Assembly: GCA_900539775.1 (NCBI GenBank)
Contig: UQDL01000005.1
Span: 62,001-126,000, forward strand
Length of the DNA stretch: 64,000 nt
Reading direction: 5' to 3'
From: an uncultured Anaerotruncus sp.
GTDB taxonomy: Bacteria > Bacillota > Clostridia > Oscillospirales > Acutalibacteraceae
A program made the position numbers and the translations under genes. This document shows, piece by piece, positions 17,533 through 25,653 of the stretch; the stretch's first letter is position 1, and each line of letters opens with the position of its first letter. Under the pieces are notes generated by a model, which saw nothing but the letters and a program-made list of their open reading frames with translations, made no database searches and was not told where the DNA came from.

Positions 17533-18939
17533 ATGATAAAACTAAAAGCAAACGACTTATTGGGCCTTGCCGCATTTATTTGCTTTTTTGCTTGGCAAAT
17601 TCTTGCCGGCACAGCTCTTAAATATATACTGCTCGGTGCACTTATCGGGCTTTGCATTCTCTATTGCGCATATAAAAAAACTAATTTCCTTTCGGTTTGG
17701 TTTTTTGCGCTTGTGCTTCAAAAAGCAATGCAAAGAGTTATATCTTCCGGTATACTTTTTCAAGCCGTAACTTATCTTGATGAGGTTACAGAAATTGTTG
17801 CCATTATAATAATCATCAGAGCACTTGCAAAAAAGCAGCTGAAACTTTCAAAATATGAGGTTGCAATCGGCGTTGCCTTCACGATTTATTTTGCATTTTG
17901 CACGGTTTCAACAATAGTTAATTCCTATATGGGTATATTCACCTCTGTGCTTGATGCCTTTGTGTGCCTAAAATTCATGGTGTTTTACTTTGCCGGCAAA
18001 TCACTTATTGCTTCAAAGGCACTTACGCTGAAAAAAACTTATGATATTCTTAATGTGCCTTGCAAGCAGGTTAGCGTTATTTTGCTCATTTTGGCAATTC
18101 ATGATCTTATTTTGCCGCCTTTCTTTGCAAAATACGACTATAGATTTTTTACAAACTCGCTTATGCTCGGTTTCCAGCACCCTGCTTACCTTGCAATAGT
18201 TTGCCTAACGGTTATTTGCGTGCTTGCGCTTAACATGCGATATGACCAAAGCAATCTTAAATACATATTCATGATGTCCGTTGTAACAATTCTTACATTT
18301 CGCTCTAAGGAAATGGCGGCAGTTCTGATTATCTTATTGCTTTATATAATGTTTGTTAAATATAAATTTCAGGGCAACGCTTTGGTTTTGGCTCCCATTG
18401 CGGGTCTTGCGATTTATTTTTCATCAGATCAATTTGATAAATACTTCACAGTTCACGATTATACACCGATGAGGCTTAAACTCATTCAAGACGGTGTTAA
18501 AATTGCAAATCAGCATTTTCCATTTGGCTCCGGGTTTGCAACTTTCGGCACAACGGTTTCATACGAATACAATTCACCGTTTTACCAAAGCCTCGGCTAC
18601 TATTCAAAGCTGTATATAGACCAGCAGGTTGTTGCAGACGCTTTTTGGCACGGTATCTTTGCCGAAAGCGGATGGCTCGGCACTGCGGCATTTATCGTTG
18701 CGGTTTTGCTTATGGCGGTTGACTCTGTTTCAAAAGCAAAAACTCATCCTTATGCCGGTTGGTGCATGCTTTCGATAATGCTCTATTCGTTCATAGCATC
18801 GGTTGCTTCAACATCATTCTTCAACCCGGCAATTGCGCTTATGTTTATAATTTACGGCATTGCTTCTGAGGACAGGGATGATTCGTTTATTTTAAATGAC
18901 ACAAGGCGAAAAACATTTTCAATAAAATTCAGATTTTAA
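17533..18939 (+). CDS. O-antigen polymerase/ligase-like membrane protein (Wzy)
   Basis: This 468-residue protein has about twelve predicted membrane helices and a larger outer loop (about residues 295-365). Proteins of the O-antigen ligase/polymerase family join repeat units outside the membrane in Wzy-dependent export. Sequence signs are weak, as is normal for the family: FRSKEMAAVLIILLLYIMF precedes the loop, and FPFGSGFATFG lies inside it, similar to the GSG/R-rich segments of Wzy and WaaL. GGAGAA precedes the ATG by about 9 bases. Together with the flippase at 19532 and the regulator/kinase pair it completes a Wzx/Wzy pathway, which supports the call more than the sequence alone. Confidence 0.78.
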   Translation: MIKLKANDLLGLAAFICFFAWQILAGTALKYILLGALIGLCILYCAYKKTNFLSVWFFALVLQKAMQRVISSGILFQAVTYLDEVTEIVAIIIIIRALAKKQLKLSKYEVAIGVAFTIYFAFCTVSTIVNSYMGIFTSVLDAFVCLKFMVFYFAGKSLIASKALTLKKTYDILNVPCKQVSVILLILAIHDLILPPFFAKYDYRFFTNSLMLGFQHPAYLAIVCLTVICVLALNMRYDQSNLKYIFMMSVVTILTFRSKEMAAVLIILLLYIMFVKYKFQGNALVLAPIAGLAIYFSSDQFDKYFTVHDYTPMRLKLIQDGVKIANQHFPFGSGFATFGTTVSYEYNSPFYQSLGYYSKLYIDQQVVADAFWHGIFAESGWLGTAAFIVAVLLMAVDSVSKAKTHPYAGWCMLSIMLYSFIASVASTSFFNPAIALMFIIYGIASEDRDDSFILNDTRRKTFSIKFRF

Positions 18940-18953
18940 GGACCGTTTTTATA

Positions 18954-19532
18954 ATGACTTTGCATCAATATATTGATAAAACAAGGCGAATGATAAGGCA
19001 ATTTAAAATTCTGACCATAAGAGACGGTTGGAAAAAAGCCGCATATCTAAAAAAGCACAATATTTTTTATCACATAGGCGACAAGGTGTTTTACACTTCA
19101 AACCTGCTGCCGGCAGAGCCCTTTTTGGTTTGCCTGCACAACAATATAGTAATTTCGGCAGGAGTGCGCCTTATAACACATGATGTTGGCAATGCCATTT
19201 TTAACGGCGAGGAAAAAACGGATAAATATCTTTGCAAATTCGGAAAAATCGAAATTCACGATAATGTTTATGTTGGCGCAAATGCCGTTATAAATTATGG
19301 GGTTACAATTGGCAGCAATTGCATTGTGGCAGCAGGCGCAGTGGTAACTAAGGATGTGCCGCCCGGCAGCGTGGTGGCAGGCGTGCCTGCACGAATCATA
19401 GGCAGCTATGACGATGTTAAAAGGCGCAGCCTTGAATACAGCGAAAGCTTTAACTACAGCGGCGGCGGAAGATGGGTTGAGGATTTAATGAAAATCAAGC
19501 CTGTTAAATTTGATATAGACGAGGAAAAGTGA
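18954..19532 (+). CDS. Hexapeptide-repeat acyltransferase, second copy
   Basis: This 192-residue acetyltransferase ends in hexapeptide repeats: DNVYVGANAVINYGVTIGSN and AAGAVVTKDVPPGSVVAGVPAR. A catalytic-type His lies in VRLITHDVG. An N-terminal segment of about 60 residues, Lys/Arg-rich then hydrophobic, precedes the repeats. It resembles serine acetyltransferase-like and WcaB/NeuD-like sugar acetyltransferases of EPS loci. Its TGA stop overlaps the ATG of the flippase gene, so the two are coupled. With the enzyme at 15581 it adds a second soluble acetyltransferase to the operon. The acceptor is unknown. Confidence 0.83.
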   Translation: MTLHQYIDKTRRMIRQFKILTIRDGWKKAAYLKKHNIFYHIGDKVFYTSNLLPAEPFLVCLHNNIVISAGVRLITHDVGNAIFNGEEKTDKYLCKFGKIEIHDNVYVGANAVINYGVTIGSNCIVAAGAVVTKDVPPGSVVAGVPARIIGSYDDVKRRSLEYSESFNYSGGGRWVEDLMKIKPVKFDIDEEK

Positions 19533-20989
19533 TGAAAGGCAGCAAGGTTTTTAAAAACTATTTATTTAATGCCGGCTATCAGCTTTTGGCAATTATTGTG
19601 CCGCTTGTTACCACACCCTATATATCAAGGGTGCTTAATGCAGACGGCATAGGCATTTACAGTTTCACATTTTCAATAGTCAGTTATTTTACGCTTTGCT
19701 CGGCTCTCGGCACCGTAAGTTATGCAAACAAGCAAATCGGCATTTTGCAAGACGATCCGGTTTTGCGCACGCAAAAGTTTTTTGATGTTTTTTCGCTTAG
19801 GCTTATAACAACCTCTGCCGCTCTTGTAATTTATCTTTGCTATGCCGTATTCTTTGCAGAGCATAAAACAATTGCGCTGATTCAAAGCTTTTATATTCTT
19901 GGAGTTATGTTTGACACCTCTTGGTTTTTTCAAGGGATGGAAGATTTTAAAAGAATAGCACTCAGAAACTACTTTTTTAAATTTTTAAATGTTGCGTTTA
20001 TCTTTATTTTTGTTAAAGACAAAGATGATCTTTGGAAATATGTTTTCGGCCTTGCCTTGTTGACTTTTATAGGAAATGCAAGCCTTATTCCCTCTTTAAG
20101 AAAATATCTTGTTCGCATAAAGGGCTACAAAATAAAACCATTTTGCGATTTCAAGGTTATTGTGCAGCTTTTCATACCTGCTCTTGCCGTTCAAATTTAT
20201 GCAATGCTGGATAAATCAATGATAGGTTGGATAACACATGATAATGCGCAAAACGGCTATTATGAGCAATCGGAAAAAATCATAAAGATGTGCCTTATGC
20301 TGATAACGTCGCTTATAACCGTTACCATGCCCCGCATTTCAAAGCTGTTTGCAAAGGGCAATAAAAAAGAGGCAGAGGCAACTCTTTATAAATCGGCAGG
20401 ATTTGTTTGGTTTTTCGGTGTGCCGCTGACCTTAGGCGTTATAGGAATTGCCAAAACCCTTGTGCCCGTTTTCTTTGGCGACGGATGGGAACCGGTTATA
20501 AATATGCTTTATGTTATGAGCCTTTTATTCATAACAATGGGCCTTAATCAAACAATGGGCACGCTTTATTTTATAGCAACGGGCAAGCAAAATATTTATA
20601 CGGCTGCAATAATAACCGGCGGAATTTTCAACATTATATTTAATGCAATTTTAATTCCGCACCTGGGTGCGCTCGGTGCGGGAGCTGCATCCGTTTTGGG
20701 CGAAATTGTTATATTTGTGTTTGAATCCGTTTATATTGCAAAGCACAAATCGTTTTCTTTACGCCCCGTGTTTACGGCAAGCATAAAATATTTAATTGCA
20801 GGCGCAATAATGCTTGCGGCGCTGATTTTTGCAGGGCTTAATTTGCCTAAAAACGCAGCAGTGCTTGCAGGATTGATAATTGCGGGAGCGGCAATTTATT
20901 TTGCGGCACTTCTAATAATGAAAGATAAATTTATTTTTGAAATAGCAGAAATAGTCAAAGCCAAATTTCACATTGGCAAAAGGGGCTAA
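19532..20989 (+). CDS. Wzx-type flippase (MATE/MVF superfamily polysaccharide exporter)
   Basis: This 485-residue protein has about 14 membrane helices, starting with KNYLFNAGYQLLAIIVPLVTTPYISRVL, of which the TTPYISRVL part is a near-invariant signature of Wzx/RfbX. It flips the undecaprenyl-diphosphate-linked repeat unit to the outer face, where the Wzy-like protein can polymerise it. A GTG one codon upstream is in frame, but the ATG with GAGGAAAAG ahead and TGATG coupling is the natural start. The sequence is full length and undamaged. Confidence 0.92.
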   Translation: MKGSKVFKNYLFNAGYQLLAIIVPLVTTPYISRVLNADGIGIYSFTFSIVSYFTLCSALGTVSYANKQIGILQDDPVLRTQKFFDVFSLRLITTSAALVIYLCYAVFFAEHKTIALIQSFYILGVMFDTSWFFQGMEDFKRIALRNYFFKFLNVAFIFIFVKDKDDLWKYVFGLALLTFIGNASLIPSLRKYLVRIKGYKIKPFCDFKVIVQLFIPALAVQIYAMLDKSMIGWITHDNAQNGYYEQSEKIIKMCLMLITSLITVTMPRISKLFAKGNKKEAEATLYKSAGFVWFFGVPLTLGVIGIAKTLVPVFFGDGWEPVINMLYVMSLLFITMGLNQTMGTLYFIATGKQNIYTAAIITGGIFNIIFNAILIPHLGALGAGAASVLGEIVIFVFESVYIAKHKSFSLRPVFTASIKYLIAGAIMLAALIFAGLNLPKNAAVLAGLIIAGAAIYFAALLIMKDKFIFEIAEIVKAKFHIGKRG

Positions 20990-20990
20990 T

Positions 20991-21878
20991 ATGATAAATG
21001 AAATCAAACACAGCATTAAATCAAAAAACTGCGGAAATTTAATAAGATGCTTCAAAAGCCTTTTAAATCCTACGGTTGCAGGCAAAATCGTGTTTTTTAA
21101 AAATCATCACAGAAAAATTGATTATAAAAACCCAACAATCCTTGACGAAAAGCTGCTGGCAATATCGGCAAATGAATATTATAAAAATCCGCTTATAACA
21201 AAATGTGCAGATAAATATGCCGTTCGTGAATATATTGAAGAAAAAGGCCTGGGTTGCATTTTAAATGATTTAATCGGTGTTTATGACAGCACCGATGAAA
21301 TTGATTGGAATGCATTGCCGAATCAGTTTGCAATAAAATGCAATCACGGCTCCGGATATAATATTGTGGTTACAAACAAAGCGGATTTCAACAAAGACGA
21401 AGTGTTTGCAAAGCTTAATTATTGGCTTGAAGAAGATTACAGCATTATAAGCGCAGAGCATCAATACCACGAAATTCCACGCAAAATCATAATAGAAAAA
21501 TACTTAACAGACGGGCACGGAAGCCTACCGATAGATTATAAATTTTTTGCATCAAGAGGAAACATCATTTGTTGCCTTTCGATTTCCGGCAGAGCAGAAC
21601 ACAGCACCAAGCGCTTCTTCAGCGACGAAAAATTCAACGGCATTTCCGTTTTAAACAAATGCGTTGATTCTTTTGATGCAAAAAAGCCCAAAAAATATGA
21701 TGATATGATTGAAGTTGCAAAAACACTCAGCAAAGATTTTCCTTTTGTAAGGGTTGATTTATATGAAACGGAAAAAGGCGTTATTTTCGGAGAATTAACC
21801 TTTACCCCCATGGGCTGCAATCATTACTATCTTTCAAACGAAGCCCAAGAATTTATGGGCTCAAAAATAATTATTTAA
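20991..21878 (+). CDS. TupA-like ATP-grasp protein
   Basis: This 295-residue protein matches the TupA-like ATP-grasp family. The visible signs are ILDEKLLAISANEYY in the N-terminal helix, a KYAVREYIEEKG segment, FAIKCNHGSGYNIVV with the nucleotide-binding loop, IIEKYL, DYKFFA and, near the end, VRVDLYE with GELTFTPMGC. TupA of alkaliphilic bacilli is linked to teichuronopeptide synthesis, and family members occur in many EPS loci. ATP-grasp enzymes form amide or ester bonds using ATP. The inference is that it adds an amino acid or similar group to a sugar of this EPS, perhaps a uronic acid. AGGGG lies 5 bases ahead of the ATG at 20991, which is preferred over an in-frame start at 20973 inside the flippase gene. 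Confidence 0.83.
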   Translation: MINEIKHSIKSKNCGNLIRCFKSLLNPTVAGKIVFFKNHHRKIDYKNPTILDEKLLAISANEYYKNPLITKCADKYAVREYIEEKGLGCILNDLIGVYDSTDEIDWNALPNQFAIKCNHGSGYNIVVTNKADFNKDEVFAKLNYWLEEDYSIISAEHQYHEIPRKIIIEKYLTDGHGSLPIDYKFFASRGNIICCLSISGRAEHSTKRFFSDEKFNGISVLNKCVDSFDAKKPKKYDDMIEVAKTLSKDFPFVRVDLYETEKGVIFGELTFTPMGCNHYYLSNEAQEFMGSKIII

Positions 21879-21896
21879 GTATCTATAGAGGCAAAT

Positions 21897-22871
21897 ATGA
21901 AAACGATAGGCTATTTGGTTCCGTATTTCGGAACACTGCCGAAGAATATGCAGCTGTGGCTCAAAAGCTGCGCTGCAAACCCAACGATTGATTGGATTTT
22001 GCTTACGGACGACAAAACAGAATATGACTATCCCAAAAATGTTAAGGTTAAATACTGCTCTTTCGAAAGCCTGAAGGCAAGAATTCAAAAATCTTATGAT
22101 TTTCCCGTTCAGATTTCGTCTGCCTGGAATCTTTCTCTTTTCAAACCTGCTTACGGCGAGATTTTTGCAGAAGAACTTGCAGGCTATGATTATTGGGGGC
22201 ACTGCGATGTTGATGTTATTTGGGGAAACATTCGCAAATTCATAACGGATGATGTTTTGAATAAATACGAAAAAATCGGATTTCAAGGGCATTCGCTGCT
22301 TTACAAAAACACTCCCGAAGTTAATGCAAGATACAAAATTTGCGTTGACGGAAAAATCAACTACAAGAATGTTTTCAGCGGAGAGGTTAAATACTCATTT
22401 GATGAAAACGGAATGGATGATATTTACAACCATTTAAATATCCCCTATTACAAAGAAATAACTTTTGCCCATATGCGCAAATACGCATACCGGCTTTCCG
22501 TTGGCTTTGTGCCAAAAAATGAAGAATACAAAAACAAATGCCAAATCTTTGAATTGAAAAACGGAACCTTGCTTAGGCACTATGTGCACGATGGCAAGCT
22601 TTATACCGAAGAATTTATGTATATTCATTTCTTTTGCCGGCCTATGAAATATTTGCAAAAGAATTATAACGAGGATGCAAGATACATAATTTACCCGGAT
22701 TGTGTTAAGGATTTTAACGGCAAAATAGATGTTAAAACGGTTAAAAGGCTTGCGAAAAACCCTGCCGTTGCTTATTATGCCAAAAGCATTTGGGCAAACA
22801 GGCATAAGCTTACGCCTAAAAAAATTATGTTTAACATAAAAAATATGATTAAAAGAAAGCTGAAAAAATAA
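21897..22871 (+). CDS. DUF6625-like putative glycosyltransferase
   Basis: This 324-residue protein has no membrane segment. It opens with MKTIGYLVPYFGTLPKNMQL and holds YWGHCDVDVIWGNIRKF near residue 98-114. The DVD there resembles the DxD metal/nucleotide-sugar motif of GT-A enzymes. It resembles the DUF6625 family often found in EPS and capsule loci, which is thought to be glycosyltransferase-like but is uncharacterised. A second feature is a late conserved-looking segment EEFMYIHFFCRPM, where the His could be catalytic. It lies between the ATP-grasp gene and an AT3 gene. The role of adding a sugar or a sugar-phosphate is inferred. Confidence 0.72.
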   Translation: MKTIGYLVPYFGTLPKNMQLWLKSCAANPTIDWILLTDDKTEYDYPKNVKVKYCSFESLKARIQKSYDFPVQISSAWNLSLFKPAYGEIFAEELAGYDYWGHCDVDVIWGNIRKFITDDVLNKYEKIGFQGHSLLYKNTPEVNARYKICVDGKINYKNVFSGEVKYSFDENGMDDIYNHLNIPYYKEITFAHMRKYAYRLSVGFVPKNEEYKNKCQIFELKNGTLLRHYVHDGKLYTEEFMYIHFFCRPMKYLQKNYNEDARYIIYPDCVKDFNGKIDVKTVKRLAKNPAVAYYAKSIWANRHKLTPKKIMFNIKNMIKRKLKK

Positions 22872-22892
22872 GCATTGCGCTTGGGAGAAAAA

Positions 22893-23912
22893 ATGGAAAA
22901 CAACACAGCGTTAAAACCGAGATCGCATTGGATTGATGTGCTCAAGGGAGTTGGAATAATTTTAATAATGATGGGGCATATAAACAGCCAAACCAAATCC
23001 GTGCCGTGGATTTATTCGGTGCCTGTGGCGCTTTTCTTTGCCCTTTCCGGTTTTGTTTTTTCAACCTTTGAAATAAACAAAAACATTTCTTTTAAAGAAT
23101 TTCTTATCAAGCGATTGAAATCATTGATTGTGCCCTTTATCCTGTTTAGGCTTATTTTAGTTGTTTACTGGCTGCTTGTTGAGCGCCGCTTTCGAGAGCT
23201 TGATATGGGGCCGATTTGGTTTTTACCCGCATTATTTGCAGCAGAGATTATTTCTTATTTCATTTGCAAAAAGAAAAATCCGTTGCTTAATGCAATTGCC
23301 TTCATTCTCTTTTTTGCTGCACTGGCAGGCCTTAAATATGCAAAGTTTGACAATTATGCAATCGGCAAATGCATAATGATTGCAATTAACGCCTCTGCCT
23401 GGTATAACTTCGGATTTTTGGAAAGCTGCATAAGCAAAAACCTTAAAATAAAAAAAGAATATGCGGCAGTTGCAGTTTGCGCATTATTGGCAATTACAAC
23501 CGTTTGCAGCATTTATAACGGCACCGTTTCGCTTTACAGCTCTCTTTTCGGAAAAAGCATTCTTTTATATATAGCAGAAAATGCATTTGGCACGGTGGCT
23601 TTAATAATGCTTTGCAAATATCTTTTAACAAAGAGCGCGCCGCTCGAGTATTTAGGCAGATACACCATTATTCTTTTTGCAACACACGAGCCTATTAAAA
23701 GAGTGCTGTTAAAGCTAACCGAAATAATAACAACAAAGCTTGGCAAGCCTCTTTCAATTGATTTTTTACAGGGCAATTTTTTTACAAGCCTGCTTATTCT
23801 GCTTGCGGTTATATTGATTGAGCTTATTGTTATCCAAATTTTCAGATTTATAAAATCAAAAACAAAATCCAAAGGAGCATTTAGAATTTTATTTGCTTTT
23901 GTGCATGATTAA
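22893..23912 (+). CDS. Acyltransferase 3 (AT3) family membrane protein, second copy
   Basis: This 339-residue, about ten-helix protein starts RSHWIDVLKGVGIILIMMGH, the AT3 pattern with the catalytic His in MGHI. FALSGFVFS follows, then the conserved Arg/Lys-rich loop KRLKSLIVPFI. It probably transfers an acetyl or other acyl group to the EPS. It is not a close copy of the enzyme at 13361, so the two likely differ in acceptor. GGGAG ahead of the ATG at 22893 fixes the start; an in-frame TTG at 22875 is less likely. Confidence 0.87.
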   Translation: MENNTALKPRSHWIDVLKGVGIILIMMGHINSQTKSVPWIYSVPVALFFALSGFVFSTFEINKNISFKEFLIKRLKSLIVPFILFRLILVVYWLLVERRFRELDMGPIWFLPALFAAEIISYFICKKKNPLLNAIAFILFFAALAGLKYAKFDNYAIGKCIMIAINASAWYNFGFLESCISKNLKIKKEYAAVAVCALLAITTVCSIYNGTVSLYSSLFGKSILLYIAENAFGTVALIMLCKYLLTKSAPLEYLGRYTIILFATHEPIKRVLLKLTEIITTKLGKPLSIDFLQGNFFTSLLILLAVILIELIVIQIFRFIKSKTKSKGAFRILFAFVHD

Positions 23913-23936
23913 GCCGGTTATTCGGAGGTTTTGATT

Positions 23937-24560
23937 ATGAACATAAAAATATTCATTAACACATTTATAAACAGCGGCAAGCAGCTTGCAGAGCAGTTTG
24001 TTTTTTGGCCGCTTATTATTGTGTGCGTTATTATGCTCATAATTCTTATCAGAGATTTTCGCAAAAAAGCCTCCGGCTCGCTAAACTTTTTTGAATTTGC
24101 CGGCACACCGGGAAACGAAAAAAGATATTTAAGCATTATGATTTTTTTGCTGCTTTTTGCAATAATTTTAAATTCAACTTTAATAAGCAGAATAGGCGTT
24201 TACCACATTGATAACCCGCTGGAAAACCTTTGGACCGGCTGGAATCCGTTTTCAGAAGATTTCAGCGTTATATGGAACACAATTGTGTTTATGCCGCTTG
24301 GTTTAATTTTTTATTTATACAAAAAGAATGTTAAGGGAATTAAAATCCACAGCAAGGCCTGCATTTGGATGTCTGCCATTTCGGCATTTGCCACATCGCT
24401 TTTTATTGAAACAACGCAATTGATTTTTAAAATCGGCACATTTCAAATATCCGATTTATTTTATAACACATTGGGCGGTTTACTGGGCGCACTTATTTTT
24501 GTGGCAATCAGAAAGCTGCGCCGCAAAATCAAATATATAAACCCAAGCAAAAAACAATAA
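23937..24560 (+). CDS. VanZ-like membrane protein
   Basis: This 207-residue protein has about five membrane helices. The VanZ-family core is visible as IWNTIVFMPLGLIFYL, where NxxxFxPxG is the family's most conserved stretch, followed by ETTQLIFKIGTFQISDLFYNTLGGLLG. VanZ gives low-level teicoplanin resistance in Enterococcus by an unknown mechanism, and related proteins are common at the ends of EPS operons. Its function here is unknown; a link to lipid-linked intermediates or cell-surface polymer attachment is only a guess. GGAGG lies 8 bases ahead of the ATG. It is the last gene of the EPS operon. Confidence 0.85.
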   Translation: MNIKIFINTFINSGKQLAEQFVFWPLIIVCVIMLIILIRDFRKKASGSLNFFEFAGTPGNEKRYLSIMIFLLLFAIILNSTLISRIGVYHIDNPLENLWTGWNPFSEDFSVIWNTIVFMPLGLIFYLYKKNVKGIKIHSKACIWMSAISAFATSLFIETTQLIFKIGTFQISDLFYNTLGGLLGALIFVAIRKLRRKIKYINPSKKQ

Positions 24561-24606
24561 ACAATTATTAAACCGGCCGGTAATTATGCAGTTTTAGCGC
24601 ATTGTA

Positions 24607-24635
24607 TTGACAATTTTTTAACTATATGATATTCT
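24607..24635 (+). promoter_or_regulatory. Promoter ahead of the structured leader
   Basis: TTGACA (24607-24612), 17 bases, TATTCT (24630-24635). Transcription would start near 24642, giving a leader of about 170 bases before the repeat protein. Confidence 0.7.
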
Positions 24636-24641
24636 GAAGAA

Positions 24642-24811
24642 AAGAAGAAATTAGTGTGAAAATCACGCTAATTAAATTATATTACCTTCAAAATTTGCCT
24701 GCGGCATAATTTTGAAATGGCTGAAATCGCCGTTATGCCTGTTCAGGCAACGCAGGTAATGAGGTGATTTTTAACAAACTGTTTGTTGCCTGAAAGGCTA
24801 TGGTGATTATT
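24642..24811 (+). promoter_or_regulatory. Candidate structured 5' leader RNA with alternative pairings
   Basis: The leader holds a hairpin at 24651-24671. After it comes a nested set of in-register stems: ATTACCT (24681-24687) with AGGTAAT (24754-24760), TTGCCTG (24695-24701) with CAGGCAA (24744-24750), and GGCATAA (24703-24709) with TTATGCC (24733-24739), closed by a GGC/GCC loop. A rival 13-pair hairpin at 24687-24716 uses the 5' arms of two of these stems. A second TTGCCTG at 24786-24792, close to the start codon, can compete for the same CAGGCAA. Mutually exclusive folds near a start codon suggest a riboswitch or other cis-regulator. It matches no class recognised by eye. The pairings are seen directly; the function is inferred. 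Confidence 0.55.
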
Positions 24812-25378
24812 ATGGAAGAAAACAATTTAAACCAACAACCCAATCAGCAATATAGTCCTGATCGGCAGCAGGCTGCTCCGCAATATGCACAACAACAGCA
24901 GCAGGCCGCTCCGCAATACGCACAGCAACAGCAGCAGGCCGCTCCGCAATACGCACAGCAACAGCAGCAGGCTGCTCCGCAATATGCACAGCAACAGCAG
25001 CAGACCGCTCCGCAATATGCACAGCAACAGCAGCAGACTGCTCCGCAATACGCACAACAACAGCAGCAAGCTGCTCAGCAATACGCACAGCAACAGCAGC
25101 CTCGCCAAGTTCCGTTTACTCAGGTATTTAATCCGCCTTATGACCCCACAACACAGGTTATGTCCGTAGGCGAATATATAGGCTTGTTCATTTTAAGCTC
25201 AATTCCCGTTGTAAACATCATTTGCTGGATTGTTTGGCTTTGCTCAGACAGCACAAACAAAAACAAAAAGAACTACATAAAAGCAAATATAGTTATTTGG
25301 GTTCTCAGCGTGGTTTTGCTTGTGCTCTTCTATGTGTTTATTTTTTCTGTCTACGGAGCTTCTTTTCTTGATTTTTAA
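24812..25378 (+). CDS. Gln-rich tandem-repeat protein with C-terminal membrane domain
   Basis: This 188-residue protein has three parts. A short polar start is followed by seven units of 11 residues (AAPQYAQQQQQ and variants; coded by 24872-25102). The C-terminal domain has two membrane helices, GEYIGLFILSSIPVVNIICW and IVIWVLSVVLLVLFYVFIF, joined by SDSTNKNKKNYIKAN. The C-terminal domain resembles small uncharacterised Firmicutes membrane proteins that carry a zinc ribbon or a low-complexity head. The NxxKKNY loop is shared by them as far as I recall. The head is probably disordered and cytoplasmic. The start is set by GGTGATT just before the ATG at 24812; an ATG at 24800 is also in frame. 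The function is unknown. Confidence 0.75.
   Translation: MEENNLNQQPNQQYSPDRQQAAPQYAQQQQQAAPQYAQQQQQAAPQYAQQQQQAAPQYAQQQQQTAPQYAQQQQQTAPQYAQQQQQAAQQYAQQQQPRQVPFTQVFNPPYDPTTQVMSVGEYIGLFILSSIPVVNIICWIVWLCSDSTNKNKKNYIKANIVIWVLSVVLLVLFYVFIFSVYGASFLDF
24872..25102 (+). repeat. Seven in-frame 33-base tandem repeats
   Basis: The array consists of seven 33-base units coding AAPQYAQQQQQ. The first four differ mostly by silent changes, the fifth and sixth start with Thr, and the last is degenerate (AAQQYAQQQQP). Such arrays change length by slippage or recombination. Confidence 0.95.
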
Positions 25379-25400
25379 CCCGGCATTACCCACACAATTT

Positions 25401-25429
25401 AAGCCTCAGCATAAAGCTGAGGCTTTTTT
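25401..25429 (+). terminator. Terminator of the repeat-protein gene
   Basis: AAGCCTCAGC (25401-25410) pairs with GCTGAGGCTT (25416-25425) across an ATAAA loop and is followed by six T. Confidence 0.92.
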
Positions 25430-25653
25430 CTTTATTATTATTTATTGCGCAAGACTTAAACCGGCTTTATTTATCAGCATTCGCCGCAAATCAAAAAACG
25501 GCTGTTCATTTAAAACTCAAATAAAACAAGCTCCGCCGAGGGTGCACTTTGCAAAGAATAATTGCTCAACAAATCAGAATGCTTGAGCCGCATTTTTCTT
25601 TTGGAAAGTGCTCCGAGGCGGAGCCTTAATATTAAATATAAACAGAGAATCCG

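Noticed and set aside
24872..25102. Regular 33-base repeats that could suggest a CRISPR array
   Set aside because: The units are contiguous with no spacers, are an exact multiple of three and code a simple 11-residue repeat in a gene with a start, a ribosome binding site and a terminator.
24810..25108. Long open frames on the minus strand rich in Leu or Val/Ala
   Set aside because: They are the complement of the Gln-rich repeat and have no ribosome binding site or own promoter.
25602..25630. GCTCCG-AGG-CGGAGC hairpin as ptsI terminator
   Set aside because: The stem is perfect (25610-25624) but no T-run follows on the minus strand, so I did not list it as a terminator.
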